From NCBI GenBank assembly GCA_019022495.1, contig JAFEKR010000005.1:3472001-3536000 (forward strand): 64,000 bases of DNA. The letters run 5' to 3'. The DNA is from Epichloe hybrida. Taxonomy: Eukaryota; Ascomycota; Sordariomycetes; Hypocreales; Clavicipitaceae. Each line of letters opens with the position of its first letter. Within the stretch, counting starts at the first letter, position 1. Shown here one piece after another: positions 1 through 10,110 of this stretch. The translations under genes and the position numbers were made by a program. The notes under the pieces are model-generated. The model had not been told where the DNA came from, ran no database searches, and was given only the letters and a program-made list of their open reading frames with translations.

Positions 1-453
1 TTAGTAGTTATTATAAAGGACTAAAGGAAGTCTCTTAATTATTATAAACTAGCCCCTAGGTAACTATAATAGGGCATTAATATAGTATTAAAAGACTTAA
101 GAAAAAAGGAGAAAAGGTAAGAGACTATCCCTAGTAATACCCCTTATACCCCCTAGGCTACTTATATAAGCTTTCTTTCCTTACCCTAACTACTTTTACC
201 ACTCCCCTCTCTAACTGCTATACGGACAATGCTTAGGCAAAGCCTAAGCCCTTACAAATATAAACTATTAGCTAGATTATTATATAGATAATACTCTAAA
301 GATCTATAAGAAATATATTAGTACTTTATAATAATAAAGCTATAAATAATTAAAAAAGTAAAGAACTTTTATAATCTAAAACTATAGATAATAATAAGGT
401 ATAGTAAATATTACTTAATTTTAATCTAAGTAAAGATATAAATAATATATCTT

Positions 454-631
454 CTTTACGCTAGCTAGCTAACTATGTAGCTATTCCTAGTACTCCATCC
501 GCTTAGTTAAGAGAGAAAACCCTTTACTAGGAAAAAAAACCCCCTTATATTTATAAACAAGCTAGCGCTAACCCTCTTCTAGGTCTACGCTACATTAGGT
601 GTAATTAATTATAGGTATTTAGTGCTAGCTT
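454..631 (+). repeat. Dispersed repeat block, copy 1 of 3
   Basis: A block of about 178 bp beginning CTTTACGCTAGCTAGC and ending TTTAGTGCTAGCTT-like sequence recurs at 2,276-2,453 and 10,546-10,723 in the same orientation. Conserved internal words include TTAGTTAAGAG, GAAAACCCT and CCCCCTTA. A weaker partial copy lies near 4,680-4,760. This copy is followed at once by a CAGAG terminus and a 17-bp minisatellite. It has no coding capacity and is probably part of a larger transposable element. Confidence 0.75.
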
Positions 632-644
632 CAGAGCTTTGTAC

Positions 645-840
645 TACACTACACTACATACTACACTACACTACATACTACACTACACTACATACTACAC
701 TACACTACATACTACACTACACTACATACTACACTACACTACATACTACACTACACTACATACTACACTACACTACATACTACACTACACTACATACTAC
801 ACTACACTACATACTACACTACACTACATACTACACTACA
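645..840 (+). repeat. 17-bp minisatellite (TACTACACTACACTACA)n
   Basis: About 11 near-perfect head-to-tail copies of a 17-bp unit built from TAC and ACAC steps. Because 17 is not a multiple of three, all forward frames stay open and read as repetitive Tyr/Thr/Leu/His peptides, which are artefacts. The array starts just after the CAGAGCTTTG word at 632 and is followed by GTAGTATTT-type repeats (855-917) that are roughly its reverse complement, so the two could form a hairpin at one end of a transposable element. Confidence 0.9.
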
Positions 841-934
841 AGGAGATTTTTCTACTACATGTAGTATTTGTAGTATTTTGTAGTATTTGTAGTATTTTGT
901 AGTATTTGTAGTATTTTGTTATATTTAGTAATAT

Positions 935-1035
935 AATAGCTTATAATAGCTTATAATAGCTTATAATAGCTTATAATAGCTTATAATAGCTTATAATAGC
1001 TTATATTAGCTTATATTAGCTTATATTAGCTTATA
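935..1035 (+). repeat. 10-bp minisatellite (TTATAATAGC)n
   Basis: About ten head-to-tail copies of TTATAATAGC or TTATATTAGC. The same unit occurs at 10,172-10,225, and the variant TTATACTAGC at 2,451-2,690. In each place the array is followed by a conserved stretch containing TATTATTAGTGTTAAAGTTTA, so array plus flank is a repeated module whose array length varies between copies. Confidence 0.85.
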
Positions 1036-1339
1036 TTACTAATATTACTTATAGTTATATTACTTATATAGCTCTTAATATTATTAGTGTTAAAGTTTAC
1101 TTATAAATAAATAACTTATAAATAAATAAAATATAAATACTAGTAAGTATAAGTAAATTACTATAGAAAAAGCTAAACTTTTTAGTTATTTAGTATTTTA
1201 AGGTTATTTAAAATATTAATAAAATAAAATACCTTTCTCTTTTATATTTTTTAATATTATAGTAATAATATAATACTAATTATTATTATTATAATAACTA
1301 TAATTTATTATTTAAAAGTAAGTTATAATATTACTTTTA

Positions 1340-2225
1340 AAAATAGGTTAAACTAATTATAATTAAGGTTATTAAGGTTACCATAGTAATTATAATATAT
1401 TATTTTAAAGTGAGTCCTAGTATTATTTCTTAAAAAAGGTTTAACTAATTATAATTAGGGTAATTAGGGTTATTATTATAATTATAATAATTATAATATA
1501 TTATTTTAAAGTAAGCCTTAGTATTCTTTCTGAAAATTAGTTAAACTAATTACAATTAAGGTTATTAGGGTTATTAGGGTTCTTATAGTAATTATAATAT
1601 ATAATAAAAGTAGGTCCTATGATTAGTTCTATAGATAGGTTAAACTAATTATAATTAGGTTATTAGGGTTATTATAGTAATTATTATATATTACTTGAAA
1701 GTGGGTCCTAGTTCTTTTTCTAAAAATAGATTTAACTAATAATAATTAAGGTTATTAGAGTTATTAGGGTTATTAAAGTATTTATAATATATTATTTTAA
1801 AGTGGGTCCTAGTATTATTTTTAAAAATAGGTTAAACTAACTATAATTAAGCTTAGGGTTATTAGAGTTATTATAGTAATTATAATATATTACTTAAAAG
1901 TGGGTCCTAGTTCTTTTTCTAAAAATAGATTTAACTAATTATAATCAAGGTTATTAGAGTTATTAGGGTTATTAAAGTAATTATAATATATTATTATAAA
2001 GTGGGTCCTAGTATTATTTTTAAAAATAGGTTAAACTAATTGTAATTTAGGTTATTAGAGCTATTATAGTTATTATAATTTATGATTTAAAAGTGAGTCT
2101 TAGTATAACTACTAAAAATAGGTTAACCTAGTTATAATTAAGGTTATTAAAGCTATTATAGCTATTCTTATAATTTTTATTTATTATTTAAAAGTGGGTC
2201 ATAATATTTTAACTTATAATAAGTT
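1340..2225 (+). repeat. Satellite, about 97-bp period, about 9 copies
   Basis: The word TTAAACTAATTATAATTAAG, or close variants, recurs roughly every 90-105 bases from about 1,350 to 2,115. Each time it is followed by GGTTATTAGGGTTATT-like sequence and by AAAGTGGGTCCTAGTATT. Copies differ by substitutions and small indels, as expected of an old RIP-exposed tandem array. Several copies contain TTAGGG, the fungal telomere unit, but spaced as TTATTAGGGTTATTAGGG rather than as a perfect telomere array. Single further units are visible near 3,060-3,170 and 17,110-17,190. Confidence 0.75.
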
Positions 2226-2275
2226 AAAATATTTTTTTTTAGCTTAATATAGGTATATATATATATATATATATT

Positions 2276-2453
2276 CTTTACGCTAGATAGCTAATTAAGT
2301 AGCTAGTCCTAGTATTCTAATTACTTAGTTAAGAGAGAAAACCCTAAACTAGGATAAAAAACCCCCTTATATCTATATATAGGCTAGCACTAACCCTCTT
2401 ACAGGCTTACACTATATTAGGTATAGCTAAATATAGGTGTTTAGTGCTAGCTT
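2276..2453 (+). repeat. Dispersed repeat block, copy 2 of 3
   Basis: Same block as 454-631, more mutated (for example ATAGCTAATTAAGTAGC for AGCTAACTATGTAGC). It runs directly into the (TTATACTAGC)n minisatellite, whose unit looks like an expansion of the last bases of this block. Confidence 0.75.
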
Positions 2454-2690
2454 ATACTAGCTTATACTAGCTTATACTAGCTTATACTAGCTTATACTAG
2501 CTTATACTAGCTTATACTAGCTTATACTAGCTTATACTAGCTTATACTAGCTTATACTAGCTTATACTAGCTTATACTAGCTTATACTAGCTTATACTAG
2601 CTTATACTAGCTTATACTAGCTTATAATAGCTTAAGATAGCTTATACTAGCTTAAGTTAGCTTATACTAGCTTAGGATAGCTTATACTAG
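2451..2690 (+). repeat. 10-bp minisatellite (TTATACTAGC)n
   Basis: About 18 perfect head-to-tail copies of TTATACTAGC up to about 2,625, followed by degenerate copies (TTATAATAGC, TTAAGATAGC, TTAGGATAGC) to about 2,830. Perfect homogeneity inside a heavily mutated region suggests recent array expansion. Confidence 0.9.
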
Positions 2691-3099
2691 CTTATAATAG
2701 CTTATAATAGCTTATAATAGCTTTACTATAGCTTATAATAACTTTACTATAGCTTATAATAGCTTCTAATAGCTTCTAATAGCTTATACTAGCTTAGAAT
2801 AGCTTAGGTTAACTTAGAATAGCTTAAAATACTAATATTACTTAGAATATTATTAGTGTTAAAGTTTAATAAAATATATATAACTAATAAATAAATAAAA
2901 TATAAATACTAGTAATTATAAGTGAATTACTATAGTAAAAGCTATAGTTTTTAATAACTTAGTATTTTAAGGTTTTAAAAATATTAATATTATAAAAATG
3001 TTTTCTTTTTTATATTTTTTAAAATAATAATAAAAGTAAGATAATAGTAATAATAGTAATAATAGCAATTAAGGTTATTAAAGTTATTAAATCTCTTAT

Positions 3100-3790
3100 A
3101 ATAAGTATAGTATATTATATAAAAGTTAGTCTTACTATTATTTTTAAAAATAAGTTAAACTTATTTCTATAGCTTATTTAAGCTATATAGGGTAACTAAA
3201 ATATACTATTAAGAATCTATTAAAATATTATAAATATTATAAATATTTTCTATTATATTCTTTCTTTATATATTATTATAATAAGATATATAAAGTTACT
3301 ATATATAACTTCTTAAAGCTTTAGAATTATAAAGCTTAAAGTAATATTTAATTAGTTTAAATAGTAAATAAATAGTTTAAGCTTTTTTTAAGTTCTTATT
3401 TTATTAATAATAATATTTAAGTACTAAGTATATAGTCTATTAACTTATAGATATTTATTTAGATTTCTAATTTAATTTAATTATATTAGTTTAGGGTATT
3501 TTTTAATTAAATTAATTAAATTAATAAAAGAAATATAAAATAATTCCTAATAATAGTAAATAAAATAATTAGAAGGTTTTTCTTAAAGTTATATTAGTAA
3601 AATAAAGTAATAAGTATAATAGTATTATTAAAAAGTTATAATATTATATATAACACTAGTTATAGTAAAATATTAAAAATAATATAATATTATAAATTAT
3701 ATAACTAATTAGATAAAATAGCTAATAATAAAAGGTTTCTATTAACTAATTCTCTTTTAATCCTAATAATAACCTTAGCTAATAAAAAGT
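3100..3790 (+). repeat. About 700-bp dispersed repeat (also 17,115-17,800, and inverted in part near 9,820-10,110)
   Basis: The stretch containing AGCTTATTTAAGCTATATAG, TTCTTTCTTTATATATTATT and AAGGTTTTTCTTAAAGTTAT is found again, in the same order, at 17,115-17,800. Its right-hand 250 bases recur in reverse complement at about 9,820-10,110. In all three places it abuts a TACACTAC/ATACAA fold-back segment ending in the CCAGAGTATTG-type terminus, so it is the subterminal part of one transposable element family. It is non-coding. Confidence 0.75.
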
Positions 3791-3980
3791 CCCACTTTTT
3801 TTTTTACCTAACAATACATTTGTATTATTTGTAGTTAGTGTAGTTACTACACTAACTACACTACAAAATAATTTGTATTTAATACAATATAATATAATAA
3901 ATACAAATTTTTTCAAATACAATACAAATACAAAATTTTCCGAAAAAATACAATAAATACAATACAAACAATACTCTAGG
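3791..3980. repeat. Fold-back terminus with CAATACTCTAGG end
   Basis: The segment starts CCCAC followed by a T run and AACAATACATTTG. It then has a long imperfect inverted repeat: TTTGTAGTTAGTGTAGT against ACTACACTAACTACACTA. It ends in CAATACTCTAGG. The equivalent segment at 17,796-18,044 has the same two borders, and the one at 9,632-9,820 is its reverse complement. I read it as the terminal inverted-repeat region of a hAT-like non-autonomous element. Confidence 0.6.
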
Positions 3981-4410
3981 TAAAGGCAAAAGGCTTAGAA
4001 GTAAGTCCCCTTTGCCTTTATTTTGCCCTATTTCTAAGTCTAACCTAGGGTAGCTAGGTAAGCCATAAGAGATCTAGTATATATCCTATAAGACATAATC
4101 TATTAAATATAAGGGCTATTAGTGCTATAATATTATTAGTAAGTTAGTTTATTTCTAGTCTAAGGGCAGGGCTAATCTATATATAAAGGGGTAATGTCTA
4201 ACGCCTATTTTAATTATTAGGTTCGTAATTATATATATATTAAGGTAATATTAACTCCCGCGCCTATTCTAAGCCTACTCTAGTGCTAATTTACTTATAG
4301 CTAAACGTCGCTAGCTAGCGAGGGGAACATTAGTGGTTAGTCAAGACCTAGGCTAGCATAGTCGCCAGGAGTGATGTAAGTGATTCTGCTCCGGCTTGGT
4401 GGCGGATATA
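3981..4410 (-). mobile_element. Possible 5'-truncated LINE fragment (3' end copy)
   Basis: About 430 bp matching 11,421-11,848, which lies downstream, on the minus strand, of the degraded LINE reverse transcriptase. This copy is less mutated: CCGGCTTGGTGGCGG survives near 4,390, whereas the other copy reads TAGCTTAGTAGTAGC at the same place. LINEs commonly leave copies lacking their 5' part, so a truncated 3' copy is the simplest reading. That the sequence belongs to the LINE rather than to another element beside it is inferred only from position. Confidence 0.5.
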
Positions 4411-5810
4411 AATAATATAAGTAATAAGAAAAGGGTATTATAATAATACTATAAGGTTATATAAGCTAGGCTATATTACCTTTAGAGAATATAGGAGATT
4501 ATATAAATTGTAAGGCGCTGTGCGTTGTAAGGCGTGACCTAGAGGCAGAGTATTGCACTATAATGTGTAGTGTAACTACAAACTACACTACATTATAAAC
4601 TACACTACACTAACTATAAGCTAAAAAAAACTACACTAAAAATACAAATATTTCCTAAAAACTACACTATATATAATATATACTAGCTAGCTTTATGTAA
4701 GGCTAGTACTAGTACTCCTACTACTAAGTTAGAAGAGAAAACCCTTAATAAGTGTTAAAAATAAGACCTATTTTTAGCTCTTTTCTAGTTAAAGGACCTT
4801 TTTTATTACTAGCTTGCTATTACGGCTTGCACCAAAAGGTTAAGAACGAAGTGATAGCTAAGACTATCGCAGTTGCTACTAGATAAATACTAGCTAAGGG
4901 TAAGTGTGTAAAGGTTTTAATCTCTAACCTAGCACTAATAATATACATAGTCTTTAATAAATACCTTGCTTTATAAGCATATAGCTATCTTATAGCTAGC
5001 TAGCCTCTTTATTATTTATATAGCCTAAAGGTTCTTTAAAAACTTACTTTAATAAATATTCTATCTTTAACCTTTACACTCCTAATATAATACCTCCCCT
5101 ATATATAATTAACCTTAATTATAAAATAAGCTGCTTACTTAAGGTATAATTACTATATTAAAGCTTTATAAGGAAAATAAAATAAGGCACCTTATATCTA
5201 GATATATAAGTAAATAAAAAGAAATAATAATAATAATACTACTAATTAAAATAACCCCTTATTATAGTTAGTAATACTTAAATAGTAGCTTATATATAGC
5301 TTTACTATAGTAAAATAAATATTATTACCTATTATATAGCTAGAAAAAAAATAGATAACTTTTATTAATTTTTATAATTAGTTAAATAAATAAGGTACTT
5401 AATGCTAGGGTTCTAAATAGTCTAACTAGAGGGCTTATATTATAGTTACTATAAGCTTATAGCTATTAGGCATATATGCGTTTAGTAGTACTAATAGTTA
5501 TTATTATAATTTATAAATTACCTATATATAGTGTATTAAATTACTTAAGGAGTCTAGGGTTAATATAAAAGAGACTAATTTTCCCTCTCTTTTATACTTT
5601 TCCTTTCTTTTATAATATCCCTTAACCTTATAAGTTACCCTTACTAGCTAAGTAATAGCTCTCTGATTACTATTACTTAGTAATTACTAACCTCTTTTAG
5701 TCCTTAATTATTATTATTATTTATCCTTATTTATCTTAGTTTTTTACCCTTATCTAGCTTATAAGTTTATACTCTTATTAGCATAACTTCCTTATTTAGT
5801 CTATTATAGC
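4411..5810. other. RIP-degraded sequence, no recognisable gene
   Basis: It starts with a short GC-containing stretch and a CAGAGTATTG terminus at 4,546-4,555 followed by TACACTAC fold-back sequence (to about 4,670), then a partial copy of the 178-bp dispersed block. The rest, including a less mutated patch near 4,820-4,920, gives no open frame of note and no protein motif I recognise in either strand. Confidence 0.6.
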
Positions 5811-5945
5811 CAGAGCATTGTTGTATTGTATTGTATTGTATTGTATTGCCCTATGTATTGTATTGTGTATTGTATTGTATTAAAAATACAATACAATACA
5901 ATACAATACATACAATACAATGTATTGTTAGGAAAAAAAAAAGTG
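5811..5945. repeat. Small fold-back repeat with CAGAGCATTG end
   Basis: It begins CAGAGCATTGTTGTATTG and contains (TTGTA)n followed by the inverted (ATACA)n. It ends GTATTGTTAGG plus an A run and GTGGA, which is the reverse complement of the left border seen at 3,791. It looks like an internally deleted, MITE-like copy of the CAGAG-ended element, about 135 bp long and able to form a near-complete hairpin. Confidence 0.6.
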
Positions 5946-6206
5946 GAGTATTATATAAATTCATTATATAGTAGATTTTTTAAGTAATTTAATCATAGTA
6001 TTCTTATTCTTATATATAATTTAGTTATTTATTTAAAAATCTATAAAGCTTTAGCTTATTTATAAAAGTAAGCTTATTATAGATATTATATACCTTAATA
6101 AAGTAATTCTTAGTTTAGTTTATAGAATGATTTTTTTTATACTTTTTAAAAGTCTTTTTATCTTAATATCTTTTTTCTTAGATTTACTATTACTTTTATT
6201 ATATAA

Positions 6207-6427
6207 AAAAATACAATATAATATAATACAATATAATACAATACAATATAATATAATATAATACAATACAATATAATATAATACAATACAATATAATATA
6301 ATACAATACAATACAATACAATACAATACAATACAATACAATACAATACAATACAATACAATACAATACAATACAATACAATACAATACAATACAATACA
6401 ATACAATACAATACAATACAATACAAT
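6207..6427 (+). repeat. Pentanucleotide microsatellite (ATACA)n
   Basis: About 44 units of ATACA with ATATA interruptions on the left side and an uninterrupted tract from about 6,300 to 6,425. The uninterrupted part must be younger than the degraded flanks. All reading frames are open because the motif never creates a stop on the minus strand. Confidence 0.9.
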
Positions 6428-6709
6428 ATAATGTATAATATGATATTAAGGGTAGTATATATATCTTAAATATATTAGATTTTAAGCATAATCTAAATAT
6501 AGTATTCCTATTTTTTAAATAATTTAGATATTTATTTAAAATTCTATAAAGTTTTAGCTTATTTAGTAAAGTAAGCTTATTATATATATAGGGTAGCTAT
6601 ATATGGTTCATTTTTATCTTATCTTATACCTTAATTTATTTACTATATTTAAAAGGTTTTTTTAACTTTATATCTTTTTATAGGATTTATTCATGATTTT
6701 ATTATATAA

Positions 6710-7050
6710 AAAATACAATATAATACAATACAATACAATATAATACAATACAATACAATATAATACAATACAATACAATATAATACAATACAATACAATA
6801 TAATACAATATAATACAATATAATACAATATAATACAATATAATACAATATAATACAATATAATACAATATAATACAATATAATACAATATAATACAATA
6901 TAATACAATATAATACAATATAATACAATATAATACAATATAATACAATATAATACAATATAATACAATATAATACAATATAATACAATATAATACAATA
7001 TAATACAATATAATACAATATAATACAATATAAATACAATACAATATAAT
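6710..7050 (+). repeat. 10-bp compound microsatellite (ATACAATATA)n
   Basis: Over 30 copies of a 10-bp unit made of one ATACA and one ATATA, very regular from about 6,790 to 7,030. It appears to be a higher-order amplification of the pentanucleotide found in the neighbouring module, converted at alternate units. Confidence 0.9.
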
Positions 7051-7330
7051 GTATTATATGATATTAAGGGTAGTATATATATCCTAAATATATTAGATTT
7101 TAAGGGTAATTTAAATATAGTATTCCTATTTTTCTAAATAATTTAGAAATTTATTTAAAATTTTATAAAGTTTTAGCTTATTTAGTAAAGTAAGCTTATT
7201 ATATATTTAGGGTAGCTAAATATTATATATTAGAATATAGGCTTATACTTTAATTTTTTTTCTATATTATAAAGGTCTTTTTACTATTCTATTATTTTTT
7301 ATAGATTTACTACTAATTTCTATACCTTTT

Positions 7331-8103
7331 TTAGCTTTTATTATAATAATTACCCTAAAGAAATTATTTAATATTCTTAATTAATAAGATATTAAATCTA
7401 AAGAAAAATATACTAATATAAGTAAACTTTTTAAAAAATATAATAAAATATTTTATCTTAAATAAAACTTTCCTAGGTTTAAAAGAATTTTTTTTAGATT
7501 TATAATATACTTTTTTAACTTTATAGGTTTTTTAAATAAAAGAAAATAGTATTTTAAATATAAAAAATAATTTACTATATATTTATATATAAGATATAAT
7601 TCTCTTATAATAAAGAATATAAATAAAAAAGTAAGTCTAAAAAGTAAGTCTAAAAAGTAAGGCGCTTTATTATATAAGCAATTTATAGCAAATCAAGTGA
7701 ATTAGTCATTTAAGTGAGGCAAAATTTTTTACGTAATACTATTACCTTGCTTCTCTTTTTTTCTCTTTTCTTTTCTTTTCTTTTCTTTTCTTTTTCCCTT
7801 ATAAAAATCATAAAAAATCGTAAAAAATCCAAATCACATAGGAAAAGCTAACCTACTATTCTTACTATTGTCCCTTATTGTTCTTCTAATTTAAGTTTCT
7901 TTAAAATCTCCTTTTAGCTATAAAAAACCCAAAAAAACCCTAAAAACCCCAAAAAAACCTCACAAAAAACCCCCAAAAAAAATCATATAAAACAAACAAC
8001 AAAAAAACACAATAAAAGGAAAAAACAAAAAATAAATTTAGCAAAATTTAGCAAAATTCAGCAAAATATCAGAAAAAAACAGCAAAAACACCTCTTATTT
8101 AAC
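7331..8103. other. AT-rich spacer with pyrimidine and A-rich runs
   Basis: No gene. It includes a (CTTTT)n pyrimidine tract at about 7,752-7,795 and runs such as CCCAAAAAAACCC (7,920-7,990), followed by A-rich leader-like sequence. It may be the 5' untranslated part of the hAT transposase remnant that starts at 8,104. Confidence 0.5.
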
Positions 8104-9632
8104 ATGGATTTCTCTTTTTATCCTTCTAATAAATCTTCTTAGCCTATTAGGTCTAGCTAGCCTCGTAATCTTCTAGGTTTATATGAAAAAGACCTAGAAA
8201 ATCAGGCTAGTTACAAATTCTCTTTAAAATCATATATATTTACCCATAATTTATTTAATTTTCAGTTATCTGAAATTAATTTAAATAAAGAAAGGGTAAT
8301 TATATGTTTTTATTCACAGCCTAATTATACTTTTACCTTTAAAAGTAAGGCTAAGAGATTCTAAGCTTCTAATGGAATATCCTATTATAAGCTAAAGCAT
8401 AAGGATGTTACTACTTCTAAATTAGAAGAAAAACAACCTAGTAAGATAATAAGTAAGTTATTTATATTATCTAATAACTATCCTATATCTTATTACTAAT
8501 ATAAATTTACTAATATTATAATAGTGCTAGAATCCAGCCACAATCGCTAGGCTAATTATCTTTAATATTCTTTTTTCCTACTAAAAGGGCTTGAAATTCT
8601 ATAATTTCCTTAGAGGAATTTTTATTAGAAAAGGCAATTAATCTAGTTATAAGATTTATACTAGGAAATAACATTGCTTTTGCTATTATTAATAGTAACT
8701 CCTTTAAAGAATTACTAAATTATTATTCTAGGTAAGTAATGCATTTTTTCTTATACTATAATATATATATATATAAGCTAACTTAAACTTAGGAATAATA
8801 ATTTAGCTTCTTTGCTAAGTTATAGAAGTATTGCACATAGAATTCATACTATGTATAATATTTCTAAGCAGCAAATCATCTAGAAAATCCAATATAATCT
8901 TCAAAATCAAGGATCTATATCTATTTAGTTAGATATCTAGACTTCTATTAATTCTAAGTCCTATTTAGGTGTTATAGCTAGTTAGCTAGACCTAAACTTT
9001 AAACTTGAATATAAGCTTTTAGGTAAGTAAATCCTATTATTCTATTATAACTATAAGGTAAGTTATAATTATTATACTAATTATCTTATATTATAGGATT
9101 TAAATATCTATTAAATTCTCACACTAGAGCTTATATTTATGAATCCTTTAATAAAATAATTCAAGAATATTAGCTTAAGCTAAAGATAATCTCAAGGTAT
9201 GTTAGCTATTATCTTTTATATTATATAACCTTTTACTAATAAAATAAAACTAGTTTTACTACAGATAATAGGTTTAATAATAATACTTTTATGTCTTCTT
9301 ATATTAATAAGAACTATAAAAGTACTATTATAGAAGAACCTTATAATATCTGATATATAGCACATGTTTTAAACATTATTGCAAAGGATATTATAACGAA
9401 TTTTATTAAATTAACGTCTTCTAAAGAGGATTTAGAAGCTTTTAAGAATAGTGAGTTTTTATATTATTCTATAGAAGATATCTCTTCTATTAAAGAGAGA
9501 TAAGATTATAAGGAATTCAAATCCTTAGCAAATGGTAAGTAATTTATTATCATTATTATTAGTATTATTACTAATACTTTCATAGGAATCCTTAGTAAAG
9601 TTAAAAGGGTTGCTATTATTATCAAGAATAAC
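8104..9632 (+). pseudogene. Degraded hAT-superfamily transposase
   Basis: Translation through stops gives a discontinuous but recognisable hAT transposase. A start near 8,104 opens a region with in-frame TAG and TAA. Near 8,640-8,740 comes a stretch like INLVIRFILGNN...FKELL, resembling the pre-catalytic region. Near 8,830-8,990 follows SYRSIAHRIHTMY, then a SISI-LDI-TS block and SYLGVIAS-LDLNFKL, where the dashes are TAG codons expected to be Trp. Near 9,355-9,420 comes IAHVLNIIAKDI, matching the family's (C/M)AHxxNL-type motif. The C-terminal dimerisation domain is absent: the frame is cut at 9,632 by a CCAGAGTATTG terminus. GTAAGT-like sites suggest it once had introns. Homology is by my reading of family motifs; a profile search would confirm it. 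Confidence 0.65.
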
Positions 9633-10110
9633 CAGAGTATTGCACTAAAACGTGTAGTGTAGTGTAGTAACTACACTACAAACTACACTACACTACAAAC
9701 TACACTAACTATAAGGAAAAAAAAACTACACTACACTAACTATAAAAAAAAAACTACAATATATTACACTACAAATTTTTTTTCCTAAACTACACTAACT
9801 ACAAACACTACAAATATAGTATTAGACTTTTAATTAGTTATTAGTATTTATAAGGTTAAAAGAAAGCTAGTTATATAAAAGCTTTTATTATTACCTATTT
9901 TATTAAATTAGTTATAGAATTTATAATATTATATTATTTTTATAATTTTATTATAACTAAGTAAGGTTATATATAATATTATACTTTTTTAATAATACTA
10001 TTTAACTTAATACTTTATTTCCCTAATATAACTTAAAGAAAAACCTTTTTATTATATTATTTACTATTTCTATAAATTATTTTATATTTCTATAAATTAT
10101 TATTATTACT
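9632..10110 (-). mobile_element. Inverted copy of the CAGAG-ended element terminus
   Basis: It begins CCAGAGTATTG at 9,632-9,642, followed by TACACTAC/TTTTTCC fold-back sequence to about 9,820 and then the reverse complement of the 3,540-3,790 block. This is therefore the same element end as at 3,980 and 18,044, in opposite orientation. It sits directly against the hAT transposase remnant. Either it interrupted that gene, or the transposase and the terminus belong to one deleted element. Confidence 0.55.

Larger units (their letters stand above)
632..3980. mobile_element. Putative non-autonomous element with CAGAG-type ends (copy A)
   Basis: The left end reads CAGAGCTTTGTACTACAC and the right end, at 3,969-3,980, reads CAATACTCTAGG, whose reverse complement starts CCTAGAGTATTG. 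Both ends carry TACACTAC or ATACAA minisatellite sequence in inverted orientation. The interior holds the (TTATAATAGC)n array, a satellite of about 97 bp, the (TTATACTAGC)n array and a 700-bp block repeated at 17,115-17,800. No protein is visible. CAGAG-type ends fit hAT-superfamily transposons, one of which is found degraded at 8,104-9,632. The two ends belonging to a single element is an inference; nested insertion could give the same picture. Confidence 0.45.
5950..7330 (+). repeat. Tandem units of about 600 bp, each with a pentanucleotide array
   Basis: Three partial repeats of the same module. The words TATAAAGTTTTAGCTTATTTA and GTAAGCTTATTATATAT occur near 6,050, 6,550 and 7,170, and GGTAGTATATATATC occurs near 6,450 and 7,070. 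Between modules lie the arrays at 6,207-6,427 (ATACA units) and 6,710-7,050 (alternating ATACA/ATATA). This indicates a segmental tandem duplication carrying a simple-repeat tract. Minus-strand open frames made of Tyr/Cys/Ile/Leu repeats here are artefacts of the 5-bp period. Confidence 0.75.

Noticed and set aside
622..902. Open frames of 80-87 codons rich in Tyr/Thr/His/Leu
   Set aside because: Pure translation of the 17-bp minisatellite; all forward frames are open for the same reason.
2451..2690. Regular direct repeats that could suggest a CRISPR array
   Set aside because: Unit is 10 bp with no spacers, and this is a eukaryotic nuclear region.
6120..7044. Six overlapping minus-strand frames of Tyr/Cys/Ile/Leu repeats (75-123 codons)
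   Set aside because: Translations of ATACA-type arrays; no non-repeat coding part and no start context.
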